DNA from: Flavobacterium profundi
GTDB taxonomy: Bacteria > Bacteroidota > Bacteroidia > Flavobacteriales > Flavobacteriaceae
Direction: 5' to 3'
Assembly (NCBI RefSeq): GCF_006491645.1
Contig: NZ_VDCZ01000014.1
Coordinates: forward strand, 36,116 to 100,115
DNA: 64,000 nt
In this document: positions 55,881 to 64,000 of the stretch, piece by piece
Layout: each line of letters starts with the position of its first letter
How positions within the stretch are numbered: the first letter of the stretch is position 1
The notes under the pieces: generated by a model
Database searches by the model: none
What the model saw: the letters and a program-made list of their open reading frames with translations, nothing else
What the model was told of the DNA's origin: nothing
Program-made: the position numbers and the translations under genes

Positions 55881-55974
55881 AACCTTTAAAACATACTCAA
55901 AAGTTTAATACTATATTTGAGGATTTTGCAATTATATAGAAATCTTTTTTAGAAAACAATATCCCTACATCAAA

Positions 55975-55982
55975 TATTTTTG
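55975..55982 (+). promoter_or_regulatory. Candidate promoter (-7 element) of the first M43 gene
   Basis: TATTTTTG matches TAnnTTTG exactly, 78 bases before the ATG at 56061. No clear -33 box lies at the right distance. Confidence 0.4.
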
Positions 55983-56060
55983 AAAAACGAAACTTTTTTT
56001 GACATAATATTGTGCTGTTATAAAAATAACATAACCTTAACACTTAACAAACAAATAATT

Positions 56061-57020
56061 ATGAAAAAAATCGTTGTATTAGCGTCTGTGCTAATTTTAG
56101 GTTTTTCTTGTCAAAATGAAGACAAGAACGTTGATGGAGAAGCAACTTCTAAAGAACTTGCAGCAGCTGCCCACAGAGGATGTGCTTCTGAAGAAGTTTT
56201 ACAAAGACAACTTAAGGATGATCCAGGATTAGCACAAAGAATGAAAGATATTGAAGTTCAAACAGCAGAAGCTATTTCTCAAGGAAGAATTGTAAACGGA
56301 GTAATTGAAATTCCAGTAGTAGTTAACGTTTTATACAGAACTTCAGCTGAAAACATTTCACAATCTCAAATTCAATCTCAAATTGATGTATTAAATAAAG
56401 ATTTTAATGCGCAAAACTCAGATTTCAATACCGCAAACAATCCTTATTCAAGTGTACGTGCTAATGTAGGAATTCGTTTTGTATTAGATGCAATTTACAG
56501 AAAATCAACAACTAAAACTTCTTGGGGTACTAATGATGCTTGTAAAAAAACTGCTAATGGCGGTATGGCTCCTACTTCACCAACTACAAAATTAAACCTT
56601 TGGGTTGCAACAATTGGAGGTGGAATTTTAGGATATGCACAATTCCCAGGTGGATCATCTTCTACAGATGGAGTTGTTATAGATTCTAAATATTTTGGTA
56701 CAACAGGTACAGCTACATATCCATTCAATTTAGGTAGAACTGCTACTCACGAAGTGGGTCACTGGATGAACTTACGTCACATTTGGGGGGATGCTACTTG
56801 TGGTTCAGATTTAGTTTCTGATACACCAACTCACAATACTGCAAACTATGGAGTTCCAGCTGTAGGTCATAGATCAACTTGTTCTGGTACACCTTTAGAA
56901 ATGTATATGAACTATATGGATTATACAGATGATAGAGGAATGTACATGTTTTCTAACGGTCAAAAAAGCAGAATGTTAGCGATTTTTAACGTTGGAGGTT
57001 CAAGAGCTTCTTTCAGATAA
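56061..57020 (+). CDS. M43 family zinc metalloprotease, lipoprotein
   Basis: A 319-residue protease with lipobox LGFSC (Cys17), hence membrane-anchored. The zinc motif is HEVGHWMNLRH (His230, Glu231, His234, His240); the usual Gly of metzincins is Asn here, as in many flavobacterial M43 enzymes. A Met-turn follows in MYMNYMDYTDD. The prodomain-like N-terminal part has HRGCASEEVLQRQLKDDPGL. It is the first of two tandem copies. I start at 56061; the frame before it lies over the promoter. Confidence 0.93.
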   Translation: MKKIVVLASVLILGFSCQNEDKNVDGEATSKELAAAAHRGCASEEVLQRQLKDDPGLAQRMKDIEVQTAEAISQGRIVNGVIEIPVVVNVLYRTSAENISQSQIQSQIDVLNKDFNAQNSDFNTANNPYSSVRANVGIRFVLDAIYRKSTTKTSWGTNDACKKTANGGMAPTSPTTKLNLWVATIGGGILGYAQFPGGSSSTDGVVIDSKYFGTTGTATYPFNLGRTATHEVGHWMNLRHIWGDATCGSDLVSDTPTHNTANYGVPAVGHRSTCSGTPLEMYMNYMDYTDDRGMYMFSNGQKSRMLAIFNVGGSRASFR

Positions 57021-57420
57021 AAACAAAATAAATATCATTTAAAAGCCATCAAAAATTTGATGGCTTTTTTTATTTAAATCTATTTCAATTCCTTTCATAA
57101 AAAAATTAATCAAGAATATATGCTGTAAACGAATTTAAAAAAATGTATTATTTTTCTTAAAAAAACCATTCACCAAAGTAAAAGACTATTCAAAAAAATG
57201 ATATTTAAATAATCTTTTTTTAGCATTTTATTAACTTTTTATTCAAATTACAGAATTCGTAAAACCCTTTAAAAATAAGGATTTAAATTACATATAATTA
57301 TCATTATTAACAGTTTTTACAAATAATATGTAAAAATTTTATATAAAAAAAATAACATTATTAATATTTAATGTTATATAATTGCAATGTAAATATATTA
57401 ACAACCAAACAATTTACATT
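57021..57420. other. Intergenic region between the two M43 genes
   Basis: This 400-base gap holds the terminator of the first protease (57041-57070) and about 350 very AT-rich bases. No reading frame, tRNA or repeat is visible. The near-consensus TATAATTG around 57370 could be part of the promoter of the second protease. Confidence 0.7.
57041..57070 (+). terminator. Terminator of the first M43 protease
   Basis: AGCCATCAAA (57044-57053) pairs with TTTGATGGCT (57056-57065), flanked by A and T runs. Confidence 0.9.
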
Positions 57421-58371
57421 ATGAAAAAAATTTTTTTAACAGTTACAGCAGCTATGCTTTTATTTTCTTGTAATAACGAAGATAACTCGGTAACGGAAAC
57501 ACCAGAAGCTTCAGTAACAGCTCACAGAGGTTGTGCATCTGATGAAGTTTTACAATGGCAATTAAAAGAAGATCCAGGATTAGCTCAAAGAATGAAGGAC
57601 ATTGAGATTAAAACTGCTGAAATGATTAGTCAAGGTAGAATCGTAAATGGCGTTATGGAAATACCTGTTGTATTTAATGTATTGTATCGTACATCTGCTG
57701 AAAATATTTCTACAGCTCAGTTACAATCACAAATTGATGTGTTAAATAAAGATTTTAACGCACAAAATTCAGACTTCAACACAGCAAACAATCCGTATTC
57801 AAGTGTACGTGCTAATGTAGGAATCCGTTTTGTGTTAGACGCAATTAACAGAAAATCAACATCTAAATCTTCTTGGGGAACAAGAGACGCTATGAAAAAA
57901 TCTAAAAGAGGTGGTATTGATCCGACTTCACCAACTACTAAATTAAACATTTGGGTATGTACAATTGGTGGCGGAATTTTAGGTTATGCACAATTTCCTG
58001 GTGGTTCATCATCAACTGATGGCGTTGTTTTAGATTCAAAATACACTGGAACAACAGGAACTGCAACGTATCCATTCAACTTAGGTAGAACTGCAACTCA
58101 CGAAGTAGGTCACTGGATGAACTTACGTCACATTTGGGGAGACGCAACTTGTGGTTCAGATCTAGTTTCTGATACTCCAACTCACAATACAGCTAATTAT
58201 GGAGTACCACCTGTAGGTCACAGATCTACATGTTCAGGTACACCATTAGAAATGTATATGAACTATATGGATTATACAGATGATAGAGGAATGTACATGT
58301 TTTCTAACGGCCAAAAAAGCAGAATGTTAGCGATTTTTAACGTTGGAGGTTCAAGAGCTTCTTTCAGATAA
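57421..58371 (+). CDS. M43 family zinc metalloprotease, tandem paralogue
   Basis: A 316-residue lipoprotein (lipobox LLFSC, Cys17) closely similar to the preceding protease over the whole mature part, with the same HEVGHWMNLRH zinc motif and Met-turn. Differences are concentrated in the signal peptide, the first 20 residues after it and a few substitutions around residues 148-168 (AMKKSKRGGIDP against ACKKTANGGMAP). The last 125 bases are almost identical between the copies. It is probably a duplication that has kept function. Its terminator is at 58394. Confidence 0.93.
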   Translation: MKKIFLTVTAAMLLFSCNNEDNSVTETPEASVTAHRGCASDEVLQWQLKEDPGLAQRMKDIEIKTAEMISQGRIVNGVMEIPVVFNVLYRTSAENISTAQLQSQIDVLNKDFNAQNSDFNTANNPYSSVRANVGIRFVLDAINRKSTSKSSWGTRDAMKKSKRGGIDPTSPTTKLNIWVCTIGGGILGYAQFPGGSSSTDGVVLDSKYTGTTGTATYPFNLGRTATHEVGHWMNLRHIWGDATCGSDLVSDTPTHNTANYGVPPVGHRSTCSGTPLEMYMNYMDYTDDRGMYMFSNGQKSRMLAIFNVGGSRASFR

Positions 58372-58393
58372 GAAACAAAAAATATTTTATTTT

Positions 58394-58423
58394 AAAACTC
58401 GCTAGTAATTAGCGAGTTTTTTT
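58394..58423 (+). terminator. Terminator of the second M43 protease
   Basis: AACTCGCTA (58396-58404) pairs with TAGCGAGTT (58410-58418), followed by a run of T that merges with the next promoter. Confidence 0.9.
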
Positions 58424-58431
58424 TATTTTTG
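58424..58431 (+). promoter_or_regulatory. Promoter (-7 element) of the AI-2E transporter gene
   Basis: TATTTTTG is a perfect match, fused to the end of the preceding terminator T-run and ending 4 bases before the ATG at 58436. Confidence 0.5.
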
Positions 58432-58435
58432 GTTC

Positions 58436-59524
58436 ATGACATCAAAAGAACTTTCTATTGGATTATTACGCACAGTTTTTATACTGATTGGAATAAGCAT
58501 TGTTTTATTTCTTTTATACAAAATAGCTACTGTAATCGTTTATTTAATCATATCAGTTGTCTTTTCATTAATTGCCAATCCTTTAGTTCAATTTCTAAAA
58601 AACAAATTAAAATTTGGAAATACTTTAGCGGTAATTACAACTTTGCTTTTTTTTCTTTTACTCATCATTTGCTTTATCTTATTATTTGTTCCTCTAATTT
58701 TATCGCAAGGAGAGAATCTTTCGTTATTAGATATCAATTCCCTAGAAACAAGTTTTAATGATATGACTACCAATATAAGTGTGTATTTAGAATCACACCA
58801 TATTAATCTAAAACAACTATTTGATTCATCTTCCCTATCTTCAAAAATTAATTTCAATTTTATTCCTGATATTTTCAATGGAATCATAAACACTGTAGGC
58901 AATTTTGGAATGGGACTTGCCTCTGTTCTTTTCATTTCTTTCTTCTTATTGAAAGAAAAAGAGCAAGCCTTTCGTATTTTTAAGTTCGTTCTTCCTAGAA
59001 ATCACAAACTAAAAATATTGACTTCTATGGAGAAAATCCAACATTTACTTTCTCGCTATTTTATAGGTTTGTTATTGCAATTATTCATTATTTTGATACT
59101 TTACCTTATTATCTTTTTAATTTTTGGCGTTCAAAATGCTTTTATAATTGCTCTTTTGTGTGCCGTTTTAAACATTATACCTTATTTAGGTCCGCTTCTA
59201 GGAATAATTGTAGCCTCGCTCTTAATAATGATTAGTGGTATTGGAACCGATTTTGTTCATACCACTTTACCAAACACCTTATATGTCATTTGCGGAATGC
59301 TTGTGGTTCAATTAATTGATAATAATTTGAGTCAGCCTATTATTTTTTCAAAAAGCACCAAATCGCATCCATTGGAAATTTTCTTAGTCATCATTTGTGC
59401 AGGAATTTTATTTGGTATTACCGGAATGATAATCGCAGTGCCTACTTATACCGCTTTAAAAGTAATTGGAAAAGAATTTTTACCAGACAATAGAATCATC
59501 AAAGCCTTAACGAAAGATATTTAA
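58436..59524 (+). CDS. AI-2E (UPF0118) family transporter
   Basis: A 362-residue inner-membrane protein with about seven or eight hydrophobic segments and a soluble stretch at about 100-150. The family core is seen as LNIIPYLGPLLGIIVASLL and QLIDNNLSQPIIFSKSTKSHPLEIFLV. Members have been linked to autoinducer-2 export or sodium-proton exchange; which applies is unclear. Its last base overlaps the start of the next gene, so they are coupled. Confidence 0.9.
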   Translation: MTSKELSIGLLRTVFILIGISIVLFLLYKIATVIVYLIISVVFSLIANPLVQFLKNKLKFGNTLAVITTLLFFLLLIICFILLFVPLILSQGENLSLLDINSLETSFNDMTTNISVYLESHHINLKQLFDSSSLSSKINFNFIPDIFNGIINTVGNFGMGLASVLFISFFLLKEKEQAFRIFKFVLPRNHKLKILTSMEKIQHLLSRYFIGLLLQLFIILILYLIIFLIFGVQNAFIIALLCAVLNIIPYLGPLLGIIVASLLIMISGIGTDFVHTTLPNTLYVICGMLVVQLIDNNLSQPIIFSKSTKSHPLEIFLVIICAGILFGITGMIIAVPTYTALKVIGKEFLPDNRIIKALTKDI

Positions 59525-60705
59525 TGAATGATCCTTTAGAAATCTTATTAAAAGAAGATATTCAAAATTTTATCAATACTAATTTAGATAGCGATACCAA
59601 TCAGTTAGCGTTACAAAAAAACAATTTTGATATTGATTACATTCGAATCATAAATCAAATTGTAGCCAAACAGAAAGCGAAATTCAAGTTACCAACTTGG
59701 TTTGCTACTGCAAAAATCCTATATCCTTCCAAAGTTTCAATTGAACAAACTTCTTCCGAAAAAACAGCTGCATATAAAGCCTCGCTTATTTCTGGAGAAA
59801 GTTTAATCGATTTATCTGGAGGATTTGGAGTAGATGATTTTTATTTTTCCAAAGTTTTTACAGAAGTAATTCATTGCGAAATCAATACTGAATTATCTCA
59901 AATTGTAAGCCATAATTTCAAGCAATTACAAATCGAAAATTGTACGTGTCAAATTGGCGAAAGTAGCGTCATTTTAGAAAAATTAGACCGTAAATTCAGT
60001 TGGATATACATAGATCCTTCTCGAAGAAATGATTCCAAAGGAAAAGTTTTTTTATTAAACGATTGCGAACCCAATGTTCCTGTATTGTTGCCCAAATATT
60101 TTAATTATTCCAATCACATTTTAATCAAAACCGCACCTTTATTAGACATTCACTCTGCTTTAACGGAATTAGATTTCGTAAAAAAAATACATATCATAGC
60201 ACTTGAAAATGAAGTGAAAGAATTGCTTTGGGAAATTGAAAAAGAGTACACTGGAGCAATCCATATTAACGCAGTAAATATCGAAAAAAACGATATCAAT
60301 ATTGTTACAACTTCTTTAAATGAAACTTACCAAGCAACATATTCCCTTCCAAAAAAATACTTATATGAGCCTAATGTAGCTATTTTAAAATCAGGAAACT
60401 TTAATGCTGTTTCACAACTATTTGAAATCGATAAATTACACCCACATTCGCATCTGTATACATCGGATTTTGTTAAAGAATTTCCAGGCAGATCATTTCA
60501 AATCGATTCTATAATTCCATTTCAAAAAAAAGAAATTAAAACCCATCTTCAGGATAAAAAAATGAATATTACTACTCGAAATTTTCCTATAAAAGTAGAT
60601 GAAATAAGAAAAAAACATAAAATTAAAGAAGGTGGTTCAGTTTTTGCTTTTTTTACTACCGATATTCAAAATAATAAAATAGTTTTGCTTTGTTCAAAAA
60701 TTTAA
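59524..60705 (+). CDS. SAM-dependent methyltransferase with THUMP-like domain
   Basis: A 393-residue protein with a helical N-terminal domain, a SAM-binding core (SLIDLSGGFGVDDFYFSKVF at about 95-115 and WIYIDPSRRNDSKGKVF with a D-P-S-R motif in the NPPY position), and a C-terminal THUMP-like region. This agrees with the Bacteroidota class I methyltransferases annotated as THUMP-like; an RNA substrate is likely but not shown. It overlaps the AI-2E gene by one base. Confidence 0.88.
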   Translation: MNDPLEILLKEDIQNFINTNLDSDTNQLALQKNNFDIDYIRIINQIVAKQKAKFKLPTWFATAKILYPSKVSIEQTSSEKTAAYKASLISGESLIDLSGGFGVDDFYFSKVFTEVIHCEINTELSQIVSHNFKQLQIENCTCQIGESSVILEKLDRKFSWIYIDPSRRNDSKGKVFLLNDCEPNVPVLLPKYFNYSNHILIKTAPLLDIHSALTELDFVKKIHIIALENEVKELLWEIEKEYTGAIHINAVNIEKNDINIVTTSLNETYQATYSLPKKYLYEPNVAILKSGNFNAVSQLFEIDKLHPHSHLYTSDFVKEFPGRSFQIDSIIPFQKKEIKTHLQDKKMNITTRNFPIKVDEIRKKHKIKEGGSVFAFFTTDIQNNKIVLLCSKI

Positions 60706-60710
60706 TACCA

Positions 60711-61280
60711 ATGAAAAGAATTCTTTATATTTTTTTATGTTTACCACTACTCCATTTCAGTCAAAAAAAAGATTGTATTTATGATTTTGAAGAAAAAACA
60801 GATTCAACCTACATTAAAGCAACCAACGGAAAATTGATGTACGAGAAAGTCTTTGGTAACTCCAAAGAATTTATTCAATTTAAATTAATCAATAACAACG
60901 GCATACCTACTTTAGAATTTCAACAAATTCAAAAAAGTCAGGATTTCATTCCCGTTAGATGCTTTAACAACAAATCAAAAGTTATTCTTCAATTAGAAGA
61001 CGGAAAAATCATTAGTTTGATTAGTGCTGTAGAAGATGTTTGTTCTAATTTAACTTATATTGATTCTGAAAAAAGCAATATTCGAATACTTAATGCTTAT
61101 TTCTTATTTACCAAAACCAATTACGAGTCCTTAAAAAAATCAAGGATAACCGTGATGAGAGTGCATTATGCAGGTGAATCTAAAGATTATATTATTTCAG
61201 ATGAATTGCAATCGGAAATTTTAAATGAAAGAGTTAAACCCAGTCTTTATTTTATTGAAAATCTAGAGTGTATTGAGTAA
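60711..61280 (+). CDS. Secreted protein of unknown function
   Basis: A 189-residue protein with a signal peptide (about 1-17, ending LHFSQ). The mature part is beta-rich with a few cysteines (DCIYDF, VRCFNNK, DVCSNLTY, ENLECIE). No family is recognised. The ATG at 60711 is preferred to the 60690 start, which lies inside the preceding gene. It is 5 bases after the methyltransferase and ends in a terminator. Confidence 0.75.
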   Translation: MKRILYIFLCLPLLHFSQKKDCIYDFEEKTDSTYIKATNGKLMYEKVFGNSKEFIQFKLINNNGIPTLEFQQIQKSQDFIPVRCFNNKSKVILQLEDGKIISLISAVEDVCSNLTYIDSEKSNIRILNAYFLFTKTNYESLKKSRITVMRVHYAGESKDYIISDELQSEILNERVKPSLYFIENLECIE

Positions 61281-61303
61281 AGAAATTCAAATTATATACA
61301 AAC

Positions 61304-61333
61304 AAAAAAGCCTAGCGATTGCTAGGCTTTTTT
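61304..61333. terminator. Bidirectional terminator between the secreted protein and the tRNA cluster
   Basis: AAAAAAGCCTAGC (61304-61316) pairs perfectly with GCTAGGCTTTTTT (61321-61333). It can end the plus-strand mRNA and the minus-strand tRNA transcript. Confidence 0.92.
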
Positions 61334-61334
61334 G

Positions 61335-61408
61335 TGATCCCGTCAGGATTCGAACCTGAGACCTACTGCTTAGAAGGCAGTTGCTCTATCCAGCTGAGCT
61401 ACGAGACC
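61335..61408 (-). tRNA. tRNA-Arg (TCT)
   Basis: The cloverleaf reads acceptor GGTCTCG/CGGGATC, D-arm GCTC/GAGC, anticodon stem CTGCC/GGCAG-type with loop containing TCT, and T-arm CTCAGG-TTCGAAT. The anticodon TCT reads AGA and AGG. CCA is not encoded. It is the last of three tRNAs in one transcript. Confidence 0.93.
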
Positions 61409-61421
61409 ATTATTTTTTTAG

Positions 61422-61496
61422 TCGGGGTGGCAGGATTCGAACCTGCGACCTCCTGCTCCCAAAGCAGGCGCGATAACCGGGCTACGCTACACCCCG
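61422..61496 (-). tRNA. tRNA-Pro (TGG)
   Basis: The acceptor CGGGGTG/CACCCCG is perfect. The anticodon arm CCTGC-TTTGGGA-GCAGG gives anticodon TGG, and the T-arm is GCAGG-TTCGAAT-CCTGC. CCA is not encoded. Confidence 0.94.
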
Positions 61497-61509
61497 AAAA
61501 CAAAAAAAG

Positions 61510-61593
61510 CGGAGAGACAGGGACTCGAACCCTGGCATCGGTTACCCGATGACAGATTAGCAATCTGCTCCGTTACCACTCCGGCACCTCTCC
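61510..61593 (-). tRNA. tRNA-Ser (GCT)
   Basis: A class II tRNA with a long variable arm (CATCGGGTAACCGATG). The anticodon arm CAGAT-TGCTA-ATCTG gives GCT, and the T-arm is CAGGG-TTCGAGT-CCCTG. It is the first gene of the cluster, with its promoter at 61630-61660. Confidence 0.94.
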
Positions 61594-61629
61594 AATAATC
61601 TTACAAAGAACTGACCTTTTTTGCGGTTG

Positions 61630-61660
61630 CAAATGTATACCTTCCTATCTTAATTTACAA
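61630..61660 (-). promoter_or_regulatory. Promoter of the tRNA-Ser-Pro-Arg cluster
   Basis: On the minus strand TTG (61660-61658) and TACATTTG (61637-61630) are separated by 20 bases, an excellent match. Transcription would start near 61624, about 30 bases before tRNA-Ser. Confidence 0.72.
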
Positions 61661-61859
61661 CATTTATTCAGTTTTTTTTTGTGTTTTTTTTTATTTTTTT
61701 TTAAAACTACTAAAATTCAAATAGATACAAAAAAAATATTTTTTCAAACTAGTTTCATATTCTTTGTAAAGCTCATTTTTTTACTACTCAAAATTATAAA
61801 AAATGCAATTTTTATCAATAAAAATAGTAAATTCGCAATTCAATTAAAAAAGTCATATC

Positions 61860-63035
61860 ATGAAAAAAGTTGTTATAGTTGCTGCAGTAAGAACCCCTAT
61901 TGGTAGCTTTATGGGTGCCTTATCTTCTGTACCAGCTACAAAGTTAGGAGCAACTGCAATAAAAGGAGCTTTAAATAAAATTAATCTAGACCCAAAAGAA
62001 GTGGATGAAGTATTAATGGGAAATGTGGTTCAGGCTGGAAATGGACAAGCTCCTGCTAGACAAGCTGCCATTTATGCTGGAATTCCAGATACTGTTCCTT
62101 GTACAACGGTTAATAAAGTTTGTGCTAGTGGCATGAAAGCAGTGATGCAAGGTGCGCAAGCGATAATGTGTGGAGATGCTGAAGTAGTTGTTGCAGGTGG
62201 AATGGAAAACATGAGTTTAATTCCGCATTATGTACACATGAGAAACGGTGTGAAATTTGGCCCTACAACCTTAGTAGACGGCATGCAAAAAGACGGTCTT
62301 ACCGATGCTTATGATAATAATGTGATGGGTGTATGTGCCGATTTATGCGCTACGGAACATAATATTTCTAGAGAAGCGCAAGATCAGTTTGCTATTCAAT
62401 CCTACCAACGTTCTGCAGCTGCTTGGGATGCTGGTAAATTTAATACTGAAATTGTTCCTGTTGAAGTACCTCAAAGACGTGGCGATGCTATAATTGTTTC
62501 AAAAGACGAAGAATATACCAATGTAAAATTAGATAAAATCCCTAGTTTATCAGCGGTTTTCACAAAAGAAGGAACTGTTACAGCTGCTAATGCATCAACT
62601 ATTAACGATGGAGCTGCTGCATTAATATTAATGAGTGAAGAAAAAGCGAATGCTTTAGGATTAAAACCTCTTGCTTACATTAAATCGTATGCAGATGCTG
62701 CACAAGAACCAAAATGGTTTACTACTGCTCCTGCAAAAGCGCTTCCTATTGCTTTAGACAAAGCTGGTGTAACTATTGACGCGATTGATTATTTTGAATT
62801 TAATGAAGCCTTTTCAGTAGTTGGTTTAGCCAATGCTAAAATTTTAGGCTTAAAAGAAGATAAAATAAATGTTAACGGTGGAGCAGTATCTTTAGGTCAT
62901 CCTTTAGGATGTTCAGGAGCTCGAATCATTGTTACTTTAATCAATGTATTAGAACAAAACAATGGAAAATTAGGTGCTGCTGCAATTTGTAATGGTGGTG
63001 GTGGTGCTTCTGCTATTGTAATTGAAAGAGCTTAA
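61860..63035 (+). CDS. Acetyl-CoA C-acetyltransferase (thiolase)
   Basis: A 391-residue thiolase. The nucleophile Cys88 lies in VNKVCASGMKAV, the substrate loop has MENMSLIPHYV, and the active-site pair is in NEAF and GGAVSLGHPLGCSGAR with CNGGGGASA (second catalytic Cys). Biosynthetic and degradative thiolases cannot be told apart from sequence. The 266-base region before it is very AT-rich, with T-runs but no clear promoter match. Confidence 0.96.
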   Translation: MKKVVIVAAVRTPIGSFMGALSSVPATKLGATAIKGALNKINLDPKEVDEVLMGNVVQAGNGQAPARQAAIYAGIPDTVPCTTVNKVCASGMKAVMQGAQAIMCGDAEVVVAGGMENMSLIPHYVHMRNGVKFGPTTLVDGMQKDGLTDAYDNNVMGVCADLCATEHNISREAQDQFAIQSYQRSAAAWDAGKFNTEIVPVEVPQRRGDAIIVSKDEEYTNVKLDKIPSLSAVFTKEGTVTAANASTINDGAAALILMSEEKANALGLKPLAYIKSYADAAQEPKWFTTAPAKALPIALDKAGVTIDAIDYFEFNEAFSVVGLANAKILGLKEDKINVNGGAVSLGHPLGCSGARIIVTLINVLEQNNGKLGAAAICNGGGGASAIVIERA

Positions 63036-63047
63036 ATTTAAATTATG

Positions 63048-63088
63048 AATTATGAGTTAGGAATTGTAGATTTGTCTAACTCATAATT
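63048..63088. repeat. 13-bp perfect inverted repeat after the thiolase gene
   Basis: AATTATGAGTTAG (63048-63060) and CTAACTCATAATT (63076-63088) pair over 13 bp around a 15-base loop. It is followed by TTATTT rather than a T-run, and may act as a weak terminator. Confidence 0.75.
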
Positions 63089-63111
63089 TATTTCATTTTA
63101 CTAGCAAATCA

Positions 63112-63873
63112 ATGTTTGGAATTTGTAATCTAGCTATTATCCCTCTTCGATTAGAACCCTCAGACAGAAGCGAACAGGTTTCTCAACTCCTTTTTGGAGA
63201 CCATTTTACAATTATTGAGCAATTAGATAAATGGGTGAAAATAGAGACTGCTTTTGACAACTATATAGGCTGGATTGACAACAAACAATTTCAAACTATT
63301 TCTGAAAAACAGTTTCATTCTATTGAACAATCTCCAATGGTTTTAAATGGAGATTTAATAGAATACATTTCTACTCCAAAAAATCAATTAATTCCAATAC
63401 CTTTAGGTAGCTGTCTTTCTTTTCTAGACAACGAACAAATTAATACTGAAAATTATTCTTTTGAAGGAATAAAAATTTGTGGCATTAAAGACAAATCGAA
63501 TTTAGTAAAGACTGCTTTCATGTATTTAAACGCTCCTTATTTATGGGGCGGAAAAACACCTTTTGGTATTGACTGCTCTGGTTTTACTCAAATGGTTTAT
63601 AAATTAAATGGGTACAAAATATTAAGAGATGCATCTGAACAAGCCACTCAAGGGGAAGCATTAAGTTTCATTGAGGAAAGTGAACCTGGAGATTTAGCTT
63701 TTTTTGATAATGAGGAAGGAAATATTATCCATGTAGGCATCATGATGGATGACAATTATATCATACATGCATCAGGAAAAGTAAGAATTGACAGACTGGA
63801 CCACTTAGGAATTTACAATGCTGAAACCAATAGACACACGCATAAATTAAGGGTCATTAAAAAAATCATATAA
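63112..63873 (+). CDS. C40 family NlpC/P60 cell-wall hydrolase with SH3 domains
   Basis: A 253-residue protein with an N-terminal bacterial SH3 region (about 1-120) and a C-terminal NlpC/P60 peptidase (about 128-253). The catalytic Cys155 lies in GIDCSGFTQMVYK, the His in NIIHVGIMMDD and the third residue in IIHASG. These enzymes cleave the D-Glu-diaminopimelate bond in peptidoglycan stem peptides. No signal peptide is seen, so it may act on recycled muropeptides in the cytoplasm. Confidence 0.92.
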   Translation: MFGICNLAIIPLRLEPSDRSEQVSQLLFGDHFTIIEQLDKWVKIETAFDNYIGWIDNKQFQTISEKQFHSIEQSPMVLNGDLIEYISTPKNQLIPIPLGSCLSFLDNEQINTENYSFEGIKICGIKDKSNLVKTAFMYLNAPYLWGGKTPFGIDCSGFTQMVYKLNGYKILRDASEQATQGEALSFIEESEPGDLAFFDNEEGNIIHVGIMMDDNYIIHASGKVRIDRLDHLGIYNAETNRHTHKLRVIKKII

Positions 63874-63891
63874 ACAAAAAAGGTCTCAAAT

Positions 63892-64000
63892 TAGACTGCA
63901 CCCAAAAAGTTAGACAAATTTAAACTTAATTTTGATAATAATGAGCTCGATATTTTATCGGGCTCATTTTGTTTAGATTTGATTTAATTCTTTCGTTGTT
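63892..64000. mobile_element. One end of an IS3-family insertion sequence (cut by the window)
   Basis: The sequence from about 63892 (TAGACTGCACCCAAAAAGTT onwards) looks like an IS3-family terminal inverted repeat. It is followed by the end of a transposase gene on the minus strand. The rest of the element, including the other end, lies beyond 64000. The exact boundary cannot be set from one end. Confidence 0.8.
63926..64000 (-). CDS. IS3-family transposase OrfB, C-terminal end (partial)
   Basis: Read from 64000 to the TAA at 63928-63926, the frame gives NNERIKSNLNKMSPIKYRAH and ends YYQN. The YNN-x-RI-K-x-L-x-x-MSP-x-x-YR pattern is the classic end of IS3/IS150-type OrfB integrases (rve domain). 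The gene enters from the right edge. Whether the element is intact cannot be seen. Confidence 0.85.
   Translation of the reverse strand, partial: NNERIKSNLNKMSPIKYRAHYYQN

Noticed and set aside
58429..58758. Plus-strand open frame of 109 residues
   Set aside because: It overlaps the start of the AI-2E gene in another frame, and its sequence has no protein-like pattern.
61319..61552. Open frame of 77 residues
   Set aside because: It runs antisense through the tRNA-Arg and tRNA-Pro genes; its FEPETYCLEG-type sequence is the well-known false translation of tRNAs.

Overview
The window is AT-rich chromosomal DNA from a member of the Bacteroidota, most likely family Flavobacteriaceae (Flavobacterium or a close relative). 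Three things point there: promoters of the TAnnTTTG type lie in front of many genes, two secreted proteins end in type IX secretion sorting domains, and the gene set is typical of the family (BshB1, DUF4159, long TamB, single-chain PurL, DUF2383 stress protein, M43 proteases). Genes are densely packed on both strands and most are housekeeping. Apart from an IS3-type element cut by the right edge, I see no phage, plasmid, CRISPR array or rRNA operon.

Layout. 1-7548: the end of an upstream gene, a YceI protein, then a complete tryptophan operon trpEGDCFBA preceded by an attenuator whose 18-residue leader peptide carries three consecutive Trp codons. 7766-9297: two membrane proteins of unknown function. 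9505-14174: a TetR-controlled tripartite drug exporter (regulator, TolC-like, HlyD/EmrA-like, DHA2 MFS pump) with two tandem operators over its promoter. 14272-16696: DUF2809, YaaA, a pseudopilin-like protein and a lipoprotein. 16726-21016: pseudouridine synthase and PASTA protein, divergent from ddl, two unknown genes and coaD. 21015-21257: six 42-bp tandem repeats. 21336-30839: SulP transporter, T9SS cargo, methyltransferase, REP-like repeats, DEAD-box helicase, M14 peptidase, DUF2383, NUDIX, pyrE, SRPBCC protein, TSUP transporter. 30878-33310: tRNA-His, bshB1, isochorismate synthase, hotdog thioesterase. 33440-44603: lipoproteins, a secreted endonuclease I, purL, an unknown protein and an S9 peptidase. 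44691-48756: a small membrane protein, mgsA, a GlcNAc-kinase-like ATPase, gap and pfkA (glycolytic block on the minus strand). 48892-55880: tamB, divergent from tsaD-rsmE-DUF4159. 56061-58371: two tandem M43 metalloproteases. 58436-61280: AI-2E transporter, THUMP-like methyltransferase, secreted protein. 61335-61593: a tRNA-Arg/Pro/Ser cluster. 61860-64000: thiolase, NlpC/P60 hydrolase, and the end of the IS3 element.

The most informative observations are the trp attenuator, in which the proposed antiterminator strand overlaps the leader stop codon; a tamB gene whose natural start position reads ATC; a REP-like palindrome embedded in frame in purL; a tandem protease pair with an almost identical last 125 bp, suggesting gene conversion; promoters positioned so that pyrE, dbpA and the AI-2E gene would have almost no 5' UTR; and an IS end that appears to split a terminator hairpin. 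I found no convincing evidence for a wholly new multi-gene system here.
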